NCBI RefSeq assembly: GCF_964204865.1
Contig: NC_135257.1
Span: 9,880,151 to 9,944,150 of the forward strand
DNA from: Styela clava
Lineage: Eukaryota; Chordata; Ascidiacea; Stolidobranchia; Styelidae
Length of the DNA stretch: 64,000 nucleotides
Direction: 5' to 3'
Shown one piece after another: positions 29,084 to 39,961 of the stretch. Below the pieces are notes generated by a model that saw nothing but the letters and a program-made list of their open reading frames with translations, did no database searches and was not told the DNA's origin. Each line of letters opens with the position of its first letter. Position 1 is the first letter of the stretch. A program made the translations under genes and the position numbers.

Positions 29084-29309
29084 AATACGTTTTGTACCGA
29101 TGGTATAAATCTCTTACGTATAAAATATTAAACGCCCACCATGTGCATGCTTTAATTATAACAACAACGGATGGAGTGGGTTTAGTATTAAAAGGCGGCC
29201 TTCGAAGCAATTACGATGTTGTAATTAAGCACAGTTTTAAATTCCCTACTGTGATTTATACCTATATATATGAGAGAATCCACTACAGAACGTTTGAAGT
29301 ATCGTTAAG
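29084..29309 (+). CDS. Possible orphan exon, unknown product
   Basis: An open block runs from an AG acceptor (ATACTGCAG at 29,083) to a consensus donor (GTAAGAC after 29,309). It would start in phase 2. It encodes YVLYRWYKSLTYKILNAHHV, then ALIITTTDGVGLVLKGG, then KHSFKFPTVIYTY. The acceptor's upstream tract (TTCGTTCCAACGCATACTG) is only moderately pyrimidine-rich. I do not recognise the family and found no partner exon, so it could be chance or the remains of a gene. Confidence 0.25.
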
Positions 29310-31019
29310 GTAAGACTTTAAAACATATATTTTGAAATAAGTTAATCGTATGCATAACGTGCCTCATATTTTCGTGTTTGTATTATGCGTTCAAGTAAAA
29401 ACATATGCGTTTATTGTAACATACAGGTGAGAACATTTCTGGTTCATAGACTTCATCATTAGTAAGTTAGATATTGTATTTTATCATCGCGAGTGATTAC
29501 GTTATATATACTGTATAGATATATCTGAATCAAACTAGCCGGGAACATTCAAGAGTTTCAATATTCCCTTACTCGCAATATTCATCAATTTAGCCCAGTA
29601 AATTACAGCATAGCGCTTATAACAGTTCTGGCAATACCCGAGTTTTAACAAATTTAGATTTGTAATTTCCATTAGGCTGTTTTGGTTCGTTAATATCCAC
29701 GACAGTTCTCGCTCATGTAAAATTGGATTTTGTTAGCAACCCTCACTAACAGAATGTCCGGGTCTTTTGAACACACTTATGCGCCGTCATTTAAATCATT
29801 ACAAACAAAATAAATGTTAGCCGTCCGGACTGGGCTGTACTTGCTATATTCACATTCCAAAATTTTTTTTATTCAACTTGCGAAAGCTAAAATTACCCTC
29901 GGAATTACTGTGGTCATATATTTAAAAAAAAAATTGGAAAATTTACATACGTATGAAGCGTACTTTTTGTAAAAATAATTAACGAATAGAACAAATTTCG
30001 ACCTGAAAAAAGTTCCAGTAGTAGATACGGCCAATGGAAAAATGTACTTTCCCCAATCGATTTAAGTTCGACGACCTCATATCTGGCTCTGTTATTGTCT
30101 GGTATGAAAGGTAAACGTTCGTGAAATTATACTTTATGAAATTTATGTTTTAAATATAACGGCATATGTATTCTCAAATCTCTTTCGAAAATTTAAATTA
30201 AAGTCACCAAAGTACTAAAAACATATGTGCTCATAGAATGTATATATATATATATATGAATATGATATTAAAATTATAACATATTGTAGCTGGAATATTT
30301 GACGTTAATATTTTGCATGAACGTATGGAATTTGAAAGACGGTCCAATTCCCCGTTATATTTATCTAAGATTGGTTGTATCAAATTCTTGAACATTTTCT
30401 GCATATTTCCATTAAAACTCAACATTGTGTCTTTTTTATTCGATATGTGTCTTATCTTAACCCATATCCCATTAGCATTTTTGACCATCACGTATGTAGT
30501 GCAAATTTTACAAAAACTAGGTTATTGTTTTCGGGTATTTCCGGGTTGGAGAGGTCACAGTAACATGAAGTTTATGCCTTTATTCTGATTAAACCATTTT
30601 TGCGATCTAAATCTTCTGTATACATTTTTATGGGTATTATACATTAAATCGAACAATATACTATGAAATAAAAAACCTTGGGCACGATCCGCTTGTGTCA
30701 TTTGTGAGATGAGCAGAGCAGGTTAAATAAAACACTACCGACCTATGATTCAGAATGCGTGGCGGAAATTGAGAACGTTAAGAATAATGTGACAATCAAA
30801 ATAGAATCTGAACGCTTGGTAAAGTGATGAATAACATATACCGACGCATAGTCTTAGATACCATACATCTGCAGTTTAGACTGCGATGTTACACAATGTT
30901 TCACTTCGTTATTAAAGGTTACATATTTGTACATTCAGCAGATGACGCAAGCCGTGTAAAAGTGAGCGAGTCGATGCAACACAATTGAAGGAAATTGACC
31001 GCATGTTAATGGGACAACC
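29310..31019. other. No gene recognised; includes an AT dinucleotide run
   Basis: A short (TA)n microsatellite lies at about 30,240-30,257. The ORFs around 30,231-30,588 overlap on both strands and show no domain. The last few hundred bases are the 5' flank of the gene at 31,020, with an in-frame stop (TGA) at 30,996 just before its start codon. Confidence 0.5.
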
Positions 31020-33147
31020 ATGAGGTCACAAAATACTACGCAAGAGCTATTCAGTACTGTAGTTTCGACTTTGCTGGAAGTCACTTCTGAAAAAGGATTA
31101 AATGAAGAGGCATTTCGAATTACGGTTGGTAGCATTTTGAACGGAACTACGGTGCGTGAGGACGTGGAAATTTTGACGTCAGCCTCAAATTCTGAGGATA
31201 CAAACAACACAGTCCCAGTAAAAAATGATACCTTTACCTCGGTGACACCTGCGATTAATCACTCAACTACAACCGATATTTCACTGGCTGAGCTGACAAC
31301 CTCTTCTGATCCTGACATAGAAACATCGAAGAACATACTTTCTGAATTCACCACCTACATTAGCACCCAAAACAATAGTCAACCAGTTGAATTTGAAGAA
31401 AACGAGTCTACTACAATTTCAGTAGTAAGTTCGTCTACAGCAACTTCAGGGCCAGAAACTACACACCATATTGGCCTGACATCTGCTGCTTCAGAATCTA
31501 CAATTATGTCAACGTTTGAAGGTTCCGGCGTTGGCGAAATATCAACGACCACAACAGATGCAAAATCAACATCAGTTCCTAAAGAACAAACTACTTATGA
31601 AAGTGTGACAACTTCTTACGTTATAAGTACTCCTCCGGACCAGGAAAGTACCCAAGCTTCGCTTATTCCAAACAAATCAACAAACGCATTCTACAATTCG
31701 ACGGCAACCGTCTCTACTAAAGGCATAGAATCTACTTCTTCTGCTGCTCTCATATGGGGTTTACAGCCTCTGCATTTAGGTCTCATCATAGCTGGAGCGG
31801 TCGTAGCAATAGTGGTAATTCTTCTCGTGTTGCTGTATTACTGCAAGCGTCAAAAACAGGTACGCCAATTGCTGTCACGTTTTAATATTATTATTATTTG
31901 TATTCCACATGCGGTTATTTTCGAAACACCTTGTTCAATGTAATTATCACACTACAAGTGCCTGTGGGGTTCGCTGTGATACAGGTTGGATCGGATATTT
32001 AACATTTGTACACTTTGTTGTTAAGGTCTTTTTCAAATTAATGTTTTATGAGCTTGACTTTAAGTCTAATCAATAGTGCCAATTTCACTTAAGGATTGAT
32101 GAATAATGCACAAGTAATTTTACTTAGATTTTTATTGATATAATGCTCTGCTCTAATTACACATGTAAAAAATAGAACATAAAAAAGCAATTGCAAATTG
32201 ATGTGAAGCACGTTTAAGTATGTACCAACGAGTACATTGAAAGTTGGAATTTTTGTGATGCCATGCCAAGAGGCTTGAGAAAACTACGAAAGCTGTCATA
32301 AAAACAAGTTTGATATGTTTTTATTGCCATAAATATGATCTAATGCGTTACATCTATGTGTTTTGCAGTTGAATGAAATAAAACATAGTAAATCCGCAAG
32401 CGATGCGTGGATAACCAGACCAGGATCATCAGGGGTGGCACTGACCGATATAACGTACCGAAATGGATACGATTTCGAAAAAGGAGAATCTGGTTTGGAA
32501 GGATTAGCACAAGCACCAGTGGTATGAAAATTTTTTTCTCGTAACAATGAAGTGTTTAGTATTCGATCTATTGAAAATAATAATCGATCAAGGTCTTTTT
32601 GATGAATTTTTATTTTGAATATTTCTTCCAAATATTCCACTAGTGCACTCTTTTTCACTAGGTCAATATATTCGCTTCAAACAATGCAGCATTTGATGGA
32701 GATGGAGCTTCCTCAGAGGTTGCTTGTTCGCCGTCGCATCGTGATACCCTAGCTGCTCGTAGCAAGGAGGCATTTTCCTCGCCAGAAAAAAATCGCAACA
32801 AAAATTTAACCCCAGCACAGATTCCAGTCTTGTCTCCAACAAAGGGAATATCAGATCATTCATCAGTGAAAAGTGAACAGGCATCACTAAATAATTCTGT
32901 TGGTGTCTCGAGCGATGATGAGAGCGGGCGTCAGAAATCATTTCTGCACCAGTCATCTTTCTCGCCAAAAAAGACAAAAAATGACACCGATGGTTCGTCG
33001 CCGGATTTAATTCCACCTTCAGATGCTCCTCCACTACCGCCAGCGCCTCCAACGCCACCTGCAGCAAGCGCATCCCCCACGCCCGACTTGGCTACTACGG
33101 GATCTTCTTCAATTCCTCCTGCTCCGCCGCCACCTCCCGCCATATAA
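31020..33147 (+). CDS. Ser/Thr-rich single-pass membrane protein with proline-rich tail
   Basis: Three exons, 31,020-31,859, 32,369-32,521 and 32,662-33,147, all phase 0 with GT/AG sites, give 491-492 residues. The first ~245 residues are rich in Thr, Ser and acidic residues with several NxS/T sites (for example NNTVP, NHSTTT, NKSTN): a mucin-like, probably O-glycosylated ectodomain. One membrane segment follows (HLGLIIAGAVVAIVVILLVL), then YYCKRQKQ. The cytoplasmic part has ITYRNGYDFEKG, Ser-rich stretches, and a C-terminal run of PPLPPAPPTPP and PPAPPPPPAI that could bind SH3, WW or EVH1 domains. No signal peptide is visible at the chosen ATG. An in-frame stop upstream supports that start, unless a signal exon splices in just inside it. 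Family not recognised; a cell-surface adaptor or adhesion protein is a guess. Confidence 0.75.
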
Positions 33148-34559
33148 AGGCATTAGATGAACTGGTCTTCACCAATATTATATTTCGAGATCACAATGAA
33201 CAAAAAGTGATTGAACACTTCAAAAATGAATATCGATTCTCCAGAATCTTCTTTTGATAATTTACGATTCAAGGCATTGAGCTTTGTCGATTGTTTGAAT
33301 ATTCATCATATTACTTTACTTCACACGATTATTAAAATATGGTATTATATCTTTGGAATAACATGCACAAGCATAGTTACAATTCCAAAAACATACGTGG
33401 AAATCAGAAATATAATGTTACTTCAAAATTCAAAATAAAATTAACAGAAATATAAATTGATTTACTGCTTATTTGACAAGAAGGTTCAAATTTGGCATAA
33501 CTATTTTAAGGTTATTACTATTGTTGTTGTTTATTCATTTTTGTATCTTGTTTTGTCGGTGATGGTATTCATGTTTTATTTTTCTATTACCAAGATTAAA
33601 ATATTTCTTATTAATTATTACTTACTATTCGTTATTGAAATATCTTCTATCGTTTAATAGTTTGAAATTAAAATTTATAAATTGAGAGTCGCTGACATGT
33701 GTGATAAATAGGGATGATCGAATCGATTCTTCGTAGAATTTACTAGAATAGATTCCGATGCATTGGAATCTATTCTTATTGTTGACACTTGGATTGCAAA
33801 CAAGGTACGTTTTGTAATAAGCCCTTCACACAGCTATGCGGAGTTGCTACAGCGCTGCAAACTTCACTATATTTTTACACGCTCCTCCAACTCGCTCGTT
33901 TGCGTGGGGCGAGGACACGCGCCACATTTGGACCATTTCGTATCTTTTTTCTCTTAATGCGTTCATAACTCTTATTTAATGTGAGACTAAACTTGTTTAC
34001 TGTCATTGTCATTGGCCAATTAGTATTCTGGCAGTATAGTAGGCTACTGCACCCGCTTTCGTACCCAATAAAACTGCATTACGGGCCCACACCATACCAC
34101 ATATACAAAATAAACTCTTGTCCTATTCTCCAAAATGGTTCACCATATGATTGAGTCATCGTATTACCCCATCAGCTGCCTTTACCCAGAATAAATAATA
34201 ATATTCTACTTATTTACAGAATAATTTTGAAATCTTAGCTACATTCAAATCAGCGTGTATGATATATGAACAGGAGTGGAGCACATCGGCGAAAGTTTGG
34301 CGTTTGGCACCACTTTAAGGAGATGAACATTAATGGCGTCTCCAAAGTTAATGCTTTTACTGTGGATAAACAATGACTTTTCACAACAGTACCCCATAAA
34401 TTCTGAAGCAATGTGGTTAGCCGTCATCCTTTTGTTAAATTGCAAGAAGATGACATTCAAAATTGCCGTGAAACGTGTCCGAGTGCTTCAAAATACAAAG
34501 AAACCTAATGCCAATAGCGGTGGCCAAAATTTTGCAATTTTTGGAACTATATATACTAC
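33148..34559. other. No gene recognised
   Basis: It starts with the 3' flank of the previous gene; a possible polyadenylation signal AATAAA lies near 33,434. ORFs at 33,211, 33,457 and 33,763 are AT-rich and have no domain. TAGGGATGATCGAATCGATT near 33,709 resembles a transposon end, but I could not find its partner. Confidence 0.45.
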
Positions 34560-35160
34560 TCGATGCCACATTTATTGACTTACACAACAGATGCCTCGAC
34601 TAGCATTAAGCATGAATCGTATTTATTTGTCACCGAACACATTCTTTCTCAGGATTTCACAATAAATTCATTCGTACTTTCAACAAAGCTGCTTGATGAC
34701 GAGCAAACCGGAGTAAACATAGCAGGCTGGATGCATGGGATTGTTTCAGATTTTGGTGTTCATATGTCCTGAATACGAGATATAAAACGAAATCCATGAA
34801 GCAAAATGCATCAAGAAATGTGGAAAACATGCAGTTGAAGTTTGGAGTAGAAAATGTTTATACATCAGAGATGGAACATCCCGCAGTTCAGCAGACAGGA
34901 ACAGCAATAGAACTTCTTGAAAGAAAGAAGCAAGAATAAATTGAAAATCTGATCAATGGGGTCAAAATATTTGAATGACAGAAATCTTGGCTTATCAGCG
35001 ACCCAAGAAGAAATGTTTCGAATGGTGGCAACATCACAGTTGTTGTCCGAAAGTACCTCTGTGTCTCCGCTGTATCAGAAATAGCATTTAGCTCAACGGG
35101 TCTTACAACACAAGATATCATGGTAAATTATGTTTTTAAAGGCCACGCAATAGATGGTAA
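34560..35160 (+). pseudogene. Decayed hAT-type transposase (BED-finger class)
   Basis: Two separated pieces in different frames look like one transposase. 34,563-34,772 reads LLTYTTDASTSIKHESYLFV followed by VLSTKLLDDEQTGVNIAGWM, the first RNase-H-like block of hAT transposases. About 35,035-35,130 reads VVVRKYLCVSAVSEIAFSST followed by GLTTQDIM, the C-terminal hATC dimerisation motif (canonical form ...YLxIPATSAxSERxFSxAG). Stops and frame changes lie between. The ERVFS core is altered to EIAFS. It is inactive. Confidence 0.7.
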
Positions 35161-36412
35161 AAATGATCAACATTAGTGGAACTTAGAGGACACGAAATGG
35201 ACCTATAGATTGTTTTAGTATTATATTCTTGTTGTTAGAATTCATTTTATTCTGTTATAAATGATCGCTTTTCTCTTTTATTAATGGACCAGTTGTTTCG
35301 AAATATTCAGTGGTTAAAGGTTGTTGTCGCTAGATGGCTATTACTTTTATTCATTTCAATTTTTTTGTAGGCTTCAGGAAATTCGTTTTTGTATGTGATT
35401 GCATCATCAAAAATGAAAATTGTGCACCTTGAGGCGGATCCGCGTTTGCGATCTGGTGGTCATGGTCAGTCGAAGACCGAGAGACTACCATACTGCATAC
35501 GATTACATACATGCCCGTATTACTTCGTTTTGGCTTTTGTGCCCATATATTTGAGTTTCGCTCTCTTGTTTATTTATGATTGCAGTCATGTATCCTTTTG
35601 CATCACCAAAATCGTACGAAACCAACTAAGTTTTGAATTAATCGACAATGTCCACAGATGTAGAATTTAGTGTAGAATGAAGTTGTCGATCGCAATCAAT
35701 AATTGAGTTGCCCTAAATAGATTATCTAACACAAAATGTTCGAAAGATTTTATTGAATAACATACAAAAGAGATTCGCTCACATAAGTAGAATACACAAG
35801 TAATATTGAATCCTAAAGAAAGACAGGTCGAGGTTGGTGTACTATGAATAATTAAATTGTAACCTAAATACAAAGATTTACGTATGGAAGTGGAGTAGGA
35901 AGCATTTATCGTTTATTAGCTCAAAAGCTACTGTGCATTGTGTGATGAGTCATACGTGACGCAACACCAACACTTTTGCTTCCAAGTCATATTACGTTCT
36001 GATTACAATACACGAAACCATGAAAGTTTCAATTCTCAATACTATCAAATTATCTTCGTTTGTCTATATTTGATTATCAAGTTATTCATCTTCTCGTATC
36101 CTAAAAACCATAGGTTTATACATCAAAATTGAAATTTGAGAATGAACCTTTTGAGCAATGACGTAGTAAAATTGTTTCCTGTTTATAATCCTTCGCCGAG
36201 TTCACTGTCTGGCGTGAACGACCAAATAACGTAAAGTGGATTAACATCATCTTGACAATGTTGCGTGTGTTTTCATCTCAGCATACGTCGCAGATATAAT
36301 GCCAAAAACCACTTTATCTAATATATTTGATAGTATAGCTATTGTCAATTAGAGTGGCTATAAATTGCAGGTTTCATACATACAATGCAACTTTAAGAAG
36401 CCCCGCTTAAAC
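35161..36412. other. No gene recognised
   Basis: AT-rich spacer between the hAT remnant and the foldback element. ORFs at 35,389 and 35,938 have no domain. The last seven bases before 36,413 (CTTAAAC) are the left copy of a likely target-site duplication. Confidence 0.5.
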
Positions 36413-36620
36413 GGTGTCTCAAAAATGTCGTGTCCCACTTGCACCACGTATCACGCTTGAACCACGTGTCTTGTACCCTTTGTGCCACTTGTACCCCTTG
36501 CACCACGTGTCACGCTTGAACTACGTGTCACACTTGTACAACATGTCCCACTTGTACCAATGAACCACTTGACCCACTTTTTTCACGGGCCCCACTTGTA
36601 CCACATGTCCCACTTGTCGC
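36413..36620 (+). repeat. Left minisatellite arm of the foldback element
   Basis: Degenerate tandem repeats of about 18-20 bp, each made of two related 9-10-mers, with the consensus near CACTTGTACCACGTGTCC. It is the reverse complement of the arm at 39,745-39,945. Confidence 0.9.
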
Positions 36621-37317
36621 TAATACTGCGTGCATTTTGCTAAAAAGGTCGATTGTTTTGGTATTATGGTTGGTTAGCGTTGGAAACCATACCATCACTT
36701 CAATACAAAAAATAATTGTGCGTTGGATTTACCTTTTTATCCATTTCTTTATATTGCTGCCGAAAGTTTCAGTGTTATCATTATACAAAGTTGTAAACGC
36801 GACGCGGATTGTAAAGGTAAATTAATTATGATGATAAATTAATTAATTCAATCGACTTTCATTGTACTAAAATAGATTTCACGTCGTGAGATAATAACGG
36901 TTATATCTTAAAAATAATCCGAATGGCGGCATTGCGATTGAACGGATGGTAGTTACAAGTACAGAATTTTCTAATCCGCGAAATGGCAAACATGGGGATT
37001 CCTAATGGCGATAACGAATTAACAAGATTGCAAAGATACCTATTAAAATAAAATATATTTAGACAGTTTATCTCATGTGGTTATGTCCACATATTACATT
37101 TGTTTTTTTTAGAGTATCAATGTATTTAAAAGTCGTAACGCGAGTTACGTTAGACATAATTAAGTTGATTACCATGGATTGAAAATTATACGCCACAGAC
37201 AAGTCTCACTCACAAGTCGTTTTTTTAACGAGCGAACAATCACGGCGACTGTTTTATGAGGGAAACGAAATATATGTGATTAGCGAACATAGCTGATTGA
37301 TTTTATGTACCAGGCTT

Positions 37318-37790
37318 TCAACTTTCTTTCAACTTGACGTCGAGCATATTAATGCCCCCGTTTGAAAGATGTTGTTGCAATGTTTTCCTGGATATCACCT
37401 CAATGGTTTCGGGATACCATAGGTATTTGAAAAAGTCCGATTGCAGTTGGTGAATAAATGACATTGGGATACTTTGTACTCCAGCGCTGTAGATGATCAG
37501 AGAAAGAGCAAGGGAATTTAATACAGTGATTCTGCCTCTCCATGACAACATCCTTGGTTTGGTTCGATTAAGGATTTGCCTAATTTTTGTGCATTTTTCC
37601 GTCCATGTGGGACTTCAGGTGAAGATGGCGCGGGTTCTGTTCCACTTGGTCTTGACGTAATAATTGGTCTCGTCGTCCCCTCCGTTCGTTCATTTTGTTT
37701 CCCAAAGTTGCAGTGCTTCTGTATGTGGCCTGTTTTTTTGCATGTGCGACAAACAATATCGTTTCGTGGTGGACGTCACAATCCATAATC
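37318..37790 (-). pseudogene. Internally deleted LINE remnant: zinc knuckle plus reverse transcriptase tail
   Basis: Reading down the minus strand, a CCHC zinc knuckle comes first (VCRTCKKTGHIQKHCNFG, about 37,752-37,700; C-x2-C-x4-H-x4-C), the hallmark of a retrotransposon Gag/ORF1 protein. About 150 bp later comes LSWRGRITVLNSLALSLIIY, then LSNGGINMLDVKLKES, the conserved region after the reverse transcriptase fingers in non-LTR elements. Endonuclease and reverse transcriptase cores are missing, so the two pieces were joined by a deletion. It lies inside the foldback element. It is not functional. Confidence 0.7.
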
Positions 37791-37794
37791 CTTG

Positions 37795-39744
37795 CGCTTG
37801 TTCGCAACAACACGTTTGCTGAAACTATCATAATTTGTAAAAGTGTTGTGGTGGAACATTTCATACTTACACTAGGTTGCAAAGCAATTTACGGTACAAT
37901 CGATTTAAGTAGTTTAAACCAAGCGTGTGCAACCTTTAATACAGGAGGGCCAGATAAAGATAACTGAGTAAAACCGCGGGTCGCACTTTCATTCAGCAAA
38001 CTAAAATTTCTGGTAAAAGCAAGCACGAAATTTTTGGTTATTGATAACATGGGTGACAAATTATGACCTGGTCTATCAGTGCCGGAATATAGCCGGGTTG
38101 ATATCAGATAAATACCGACATGGGCACAGCCAAAATTTTTCCAACGGGGGAGGGGGGGTCAATTCACGACGACGTAAGGCGTTTAATAAGCTGAAAAGAA
38201 TGCGTCGTTCACAGCGAAATTCCAAAGTTACGTTTAGCCCGCCTCTCTTTACCTGGCGGTTTATAATGAATATTTTGCAAGCCCTATTTCAAATATCGAC
38301 CATTAATCCGTAGTCAGTTGTACCCACATTTGAAAATAAAACATTAGAAGTCGTGAAAATTAATTTGGGAGAGAAGTATAACTCGCGGATGTCAGTAGCG
38401 TCAAAGTACAAAAACACGCTCGCATGTAGCGCCGATCAAATGCATTAAATGTGAAACTATTACTCGGAATTTAATGTAAACAAATTGATTTTTAATTGCC
38501 ATTCAATGATTATTATTAACTTGCGCCGTAATTAGTTGTAGGCAAATATTTTTTTAATCGAAATATTCGAATATTTTCAACGAACACAACACTGAATAAT
38601 GAGTATTGTCATTTCAAACAACCGTAATTGAAATGTCAGCCGCCGGAACGATCGCCGTGACAATTATTTTTTCGGAATTTACTTGAAGACTGAAAACTTC
38701 GTAACAATCCTGCGTTTTTTATGTTATAATTTTGTCATAGTCCAAGGCCGCAGTAAATATTTTTGTCACTGCAATCCTTTCGGCGGCTTGACATCCCAAT
38801 CAATGCTGATAACCTATATTAAAGCACTTTTTATTCACTAGTAAATATAATTCTCATGCAACGGCGGATATCGTAGTTTGGTTTTTATTTTTTGGACAGA
38901 TAATTGATTTCACATCGGCGACGATGTCAAAGACAACTATTAGGGAGTGCATTCCAAACACAAATTAATTTTATGCTGGTTTTTATCTTTTTTGTACGAT
39001 TTGTATCACAGTTTGTAAATTAAGGTCCCAATTTTAAGCGAACAGTATTACTCACCCCGGAATGAGATATTTGACTTTTTTATGCTTTCAATTTTATATC
39101 GTGTCCGTGTTAATTTCGTATTAAATAATAACAATTAAAAACTCCGCAAATTAGTAATCAATTAAATATTCAGTGTTGAGTATTCACGTATTGAGTATTA
39201 ACTCAGCGTTGGAATAAAACACTAATACTACCTACTTGCATAAATCGGCAATAATGGCATTTCTACGTGGCATTTCTAATATTTCTCCCAGTCCCAAATA
39301 TCTCGTAAAATTTCCATGGAATACAATATTTAACAGTCGTACTTATCTGGTTCGACAATTCTAAATTTACAAAAAACGATATGGGCGCGCTTTATGCAAA
39401 ATTAAATATATGATAGGCGCAAAAAGAAAACAAAAATTCTTACATTTATCGGTTCAACTTGTTAGCGATAGCCGTCGGTTAATTCTTACCTGTACCTGAT
39501 TTGCTTTACAATGCGCTGTGATTTGTATAATAAAAGTGAATGAGTCGGGAAACCAGGGAAGGAAATACGCCTTACAGAATTGCAATCAATAATAGTTACA
39601 AATTCGTATATATCAGCGATAACCAAAAAAAAAATATGACAAATACGAAAAAAGTCTGTCGATGTTTATAGCGCTACGTTATAACGCATAGAATAACACG
39701 ACCGATACCTCCTCCCCCGACCGATATCGGCAATAAAAGTCGAT
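37795..39744. other. Foldback interior, no gene recognised
   Basis: AT-rich sequence. Near 37,927 TGTGCAACCTTTAATACAGG followed by AGGGCC resembles a decayed hAT terminus. A G-rich tract lies at about 38,143-38,158. The ORF at 38,041-38,313 has no domain. Confidence 0.45.
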
Positions 39745-39945
39745 GGGACAAGTGGGGCACGCGGGACAAGTGGGGCCCGTTAAAAAGTGGGACACGTGGG
39801 TTAAGTGTGACATGTGGCACAAGGGGTACACGTGGTACAAGTGGGACGCGTGGTACAAGAGGTAAACGTGGTACAAGTGGTACACGTGTTACAAGTGGTA
39901 CGTGGCACAAGGGGGACAAGTGGGACATGACATTTTTGAGACACC
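39745..39945 (-). repeat. Right minisatellite arm of the foldback element
   Basis: Reverse complement of the arm at 36,413-36,620, with GGTACAAGTGG-type subunits. It is followed by a poly-C tract up to 39,954. The Pro/Val/Leu-rich reading frame across this arm (39,674-39,928) is only the translated minisatellite. Confidence 0.9.
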
Positions 39946-39961
39946 CCCCCCCCCCTTAAAC

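Larger units (their letters stand above)
36413..39945. mobile_element. Foldback-like element with minisatellite inverted terminal repeats
   Basis: Both ends carry GGTGTCTCAAAAATGTC, inverted, followed inward by about 200 bp of degenerate 9-10-bp repeats (GTCCCACTTGTACCAC type on the left, GTGGTACAAGTGGGACA on the right). CTTAAAC flanks the left end (36,406-36,412) and recurs on the right after a run of nine extra C residues (39,955-39,961), a likely 7-bp target duplication. The structure resembles foldback elements, whose long inverted repeats are built of tandem subrepeats. The 3.1-kb centre holds a LINE remnant and AT-rich sequence, with no transposase that I recognise. Confidence 0.8.

Noticed and set aside
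30935..31210. Minus-strand 91-codon ORF
   Set aside because: It overlaps the first exon of the 31,020 gene in antisense and has no domain.
32296..33143. Antisense ORFs, including a Gly/Ala-rich one at 32,931-33,143
   Set aside because: They are shadows of the coding exons and intron of the Ser/Thr-rich membrane protein; the Gly-rich reading is the complement of its polyproline tail.
39674..39928. Val/Pro/Leu repeat protein on the minus strand
   Set aside because: It is only the translation of the foldback minisatellite arm; no start context, and no frame conserved in the opposite arm.
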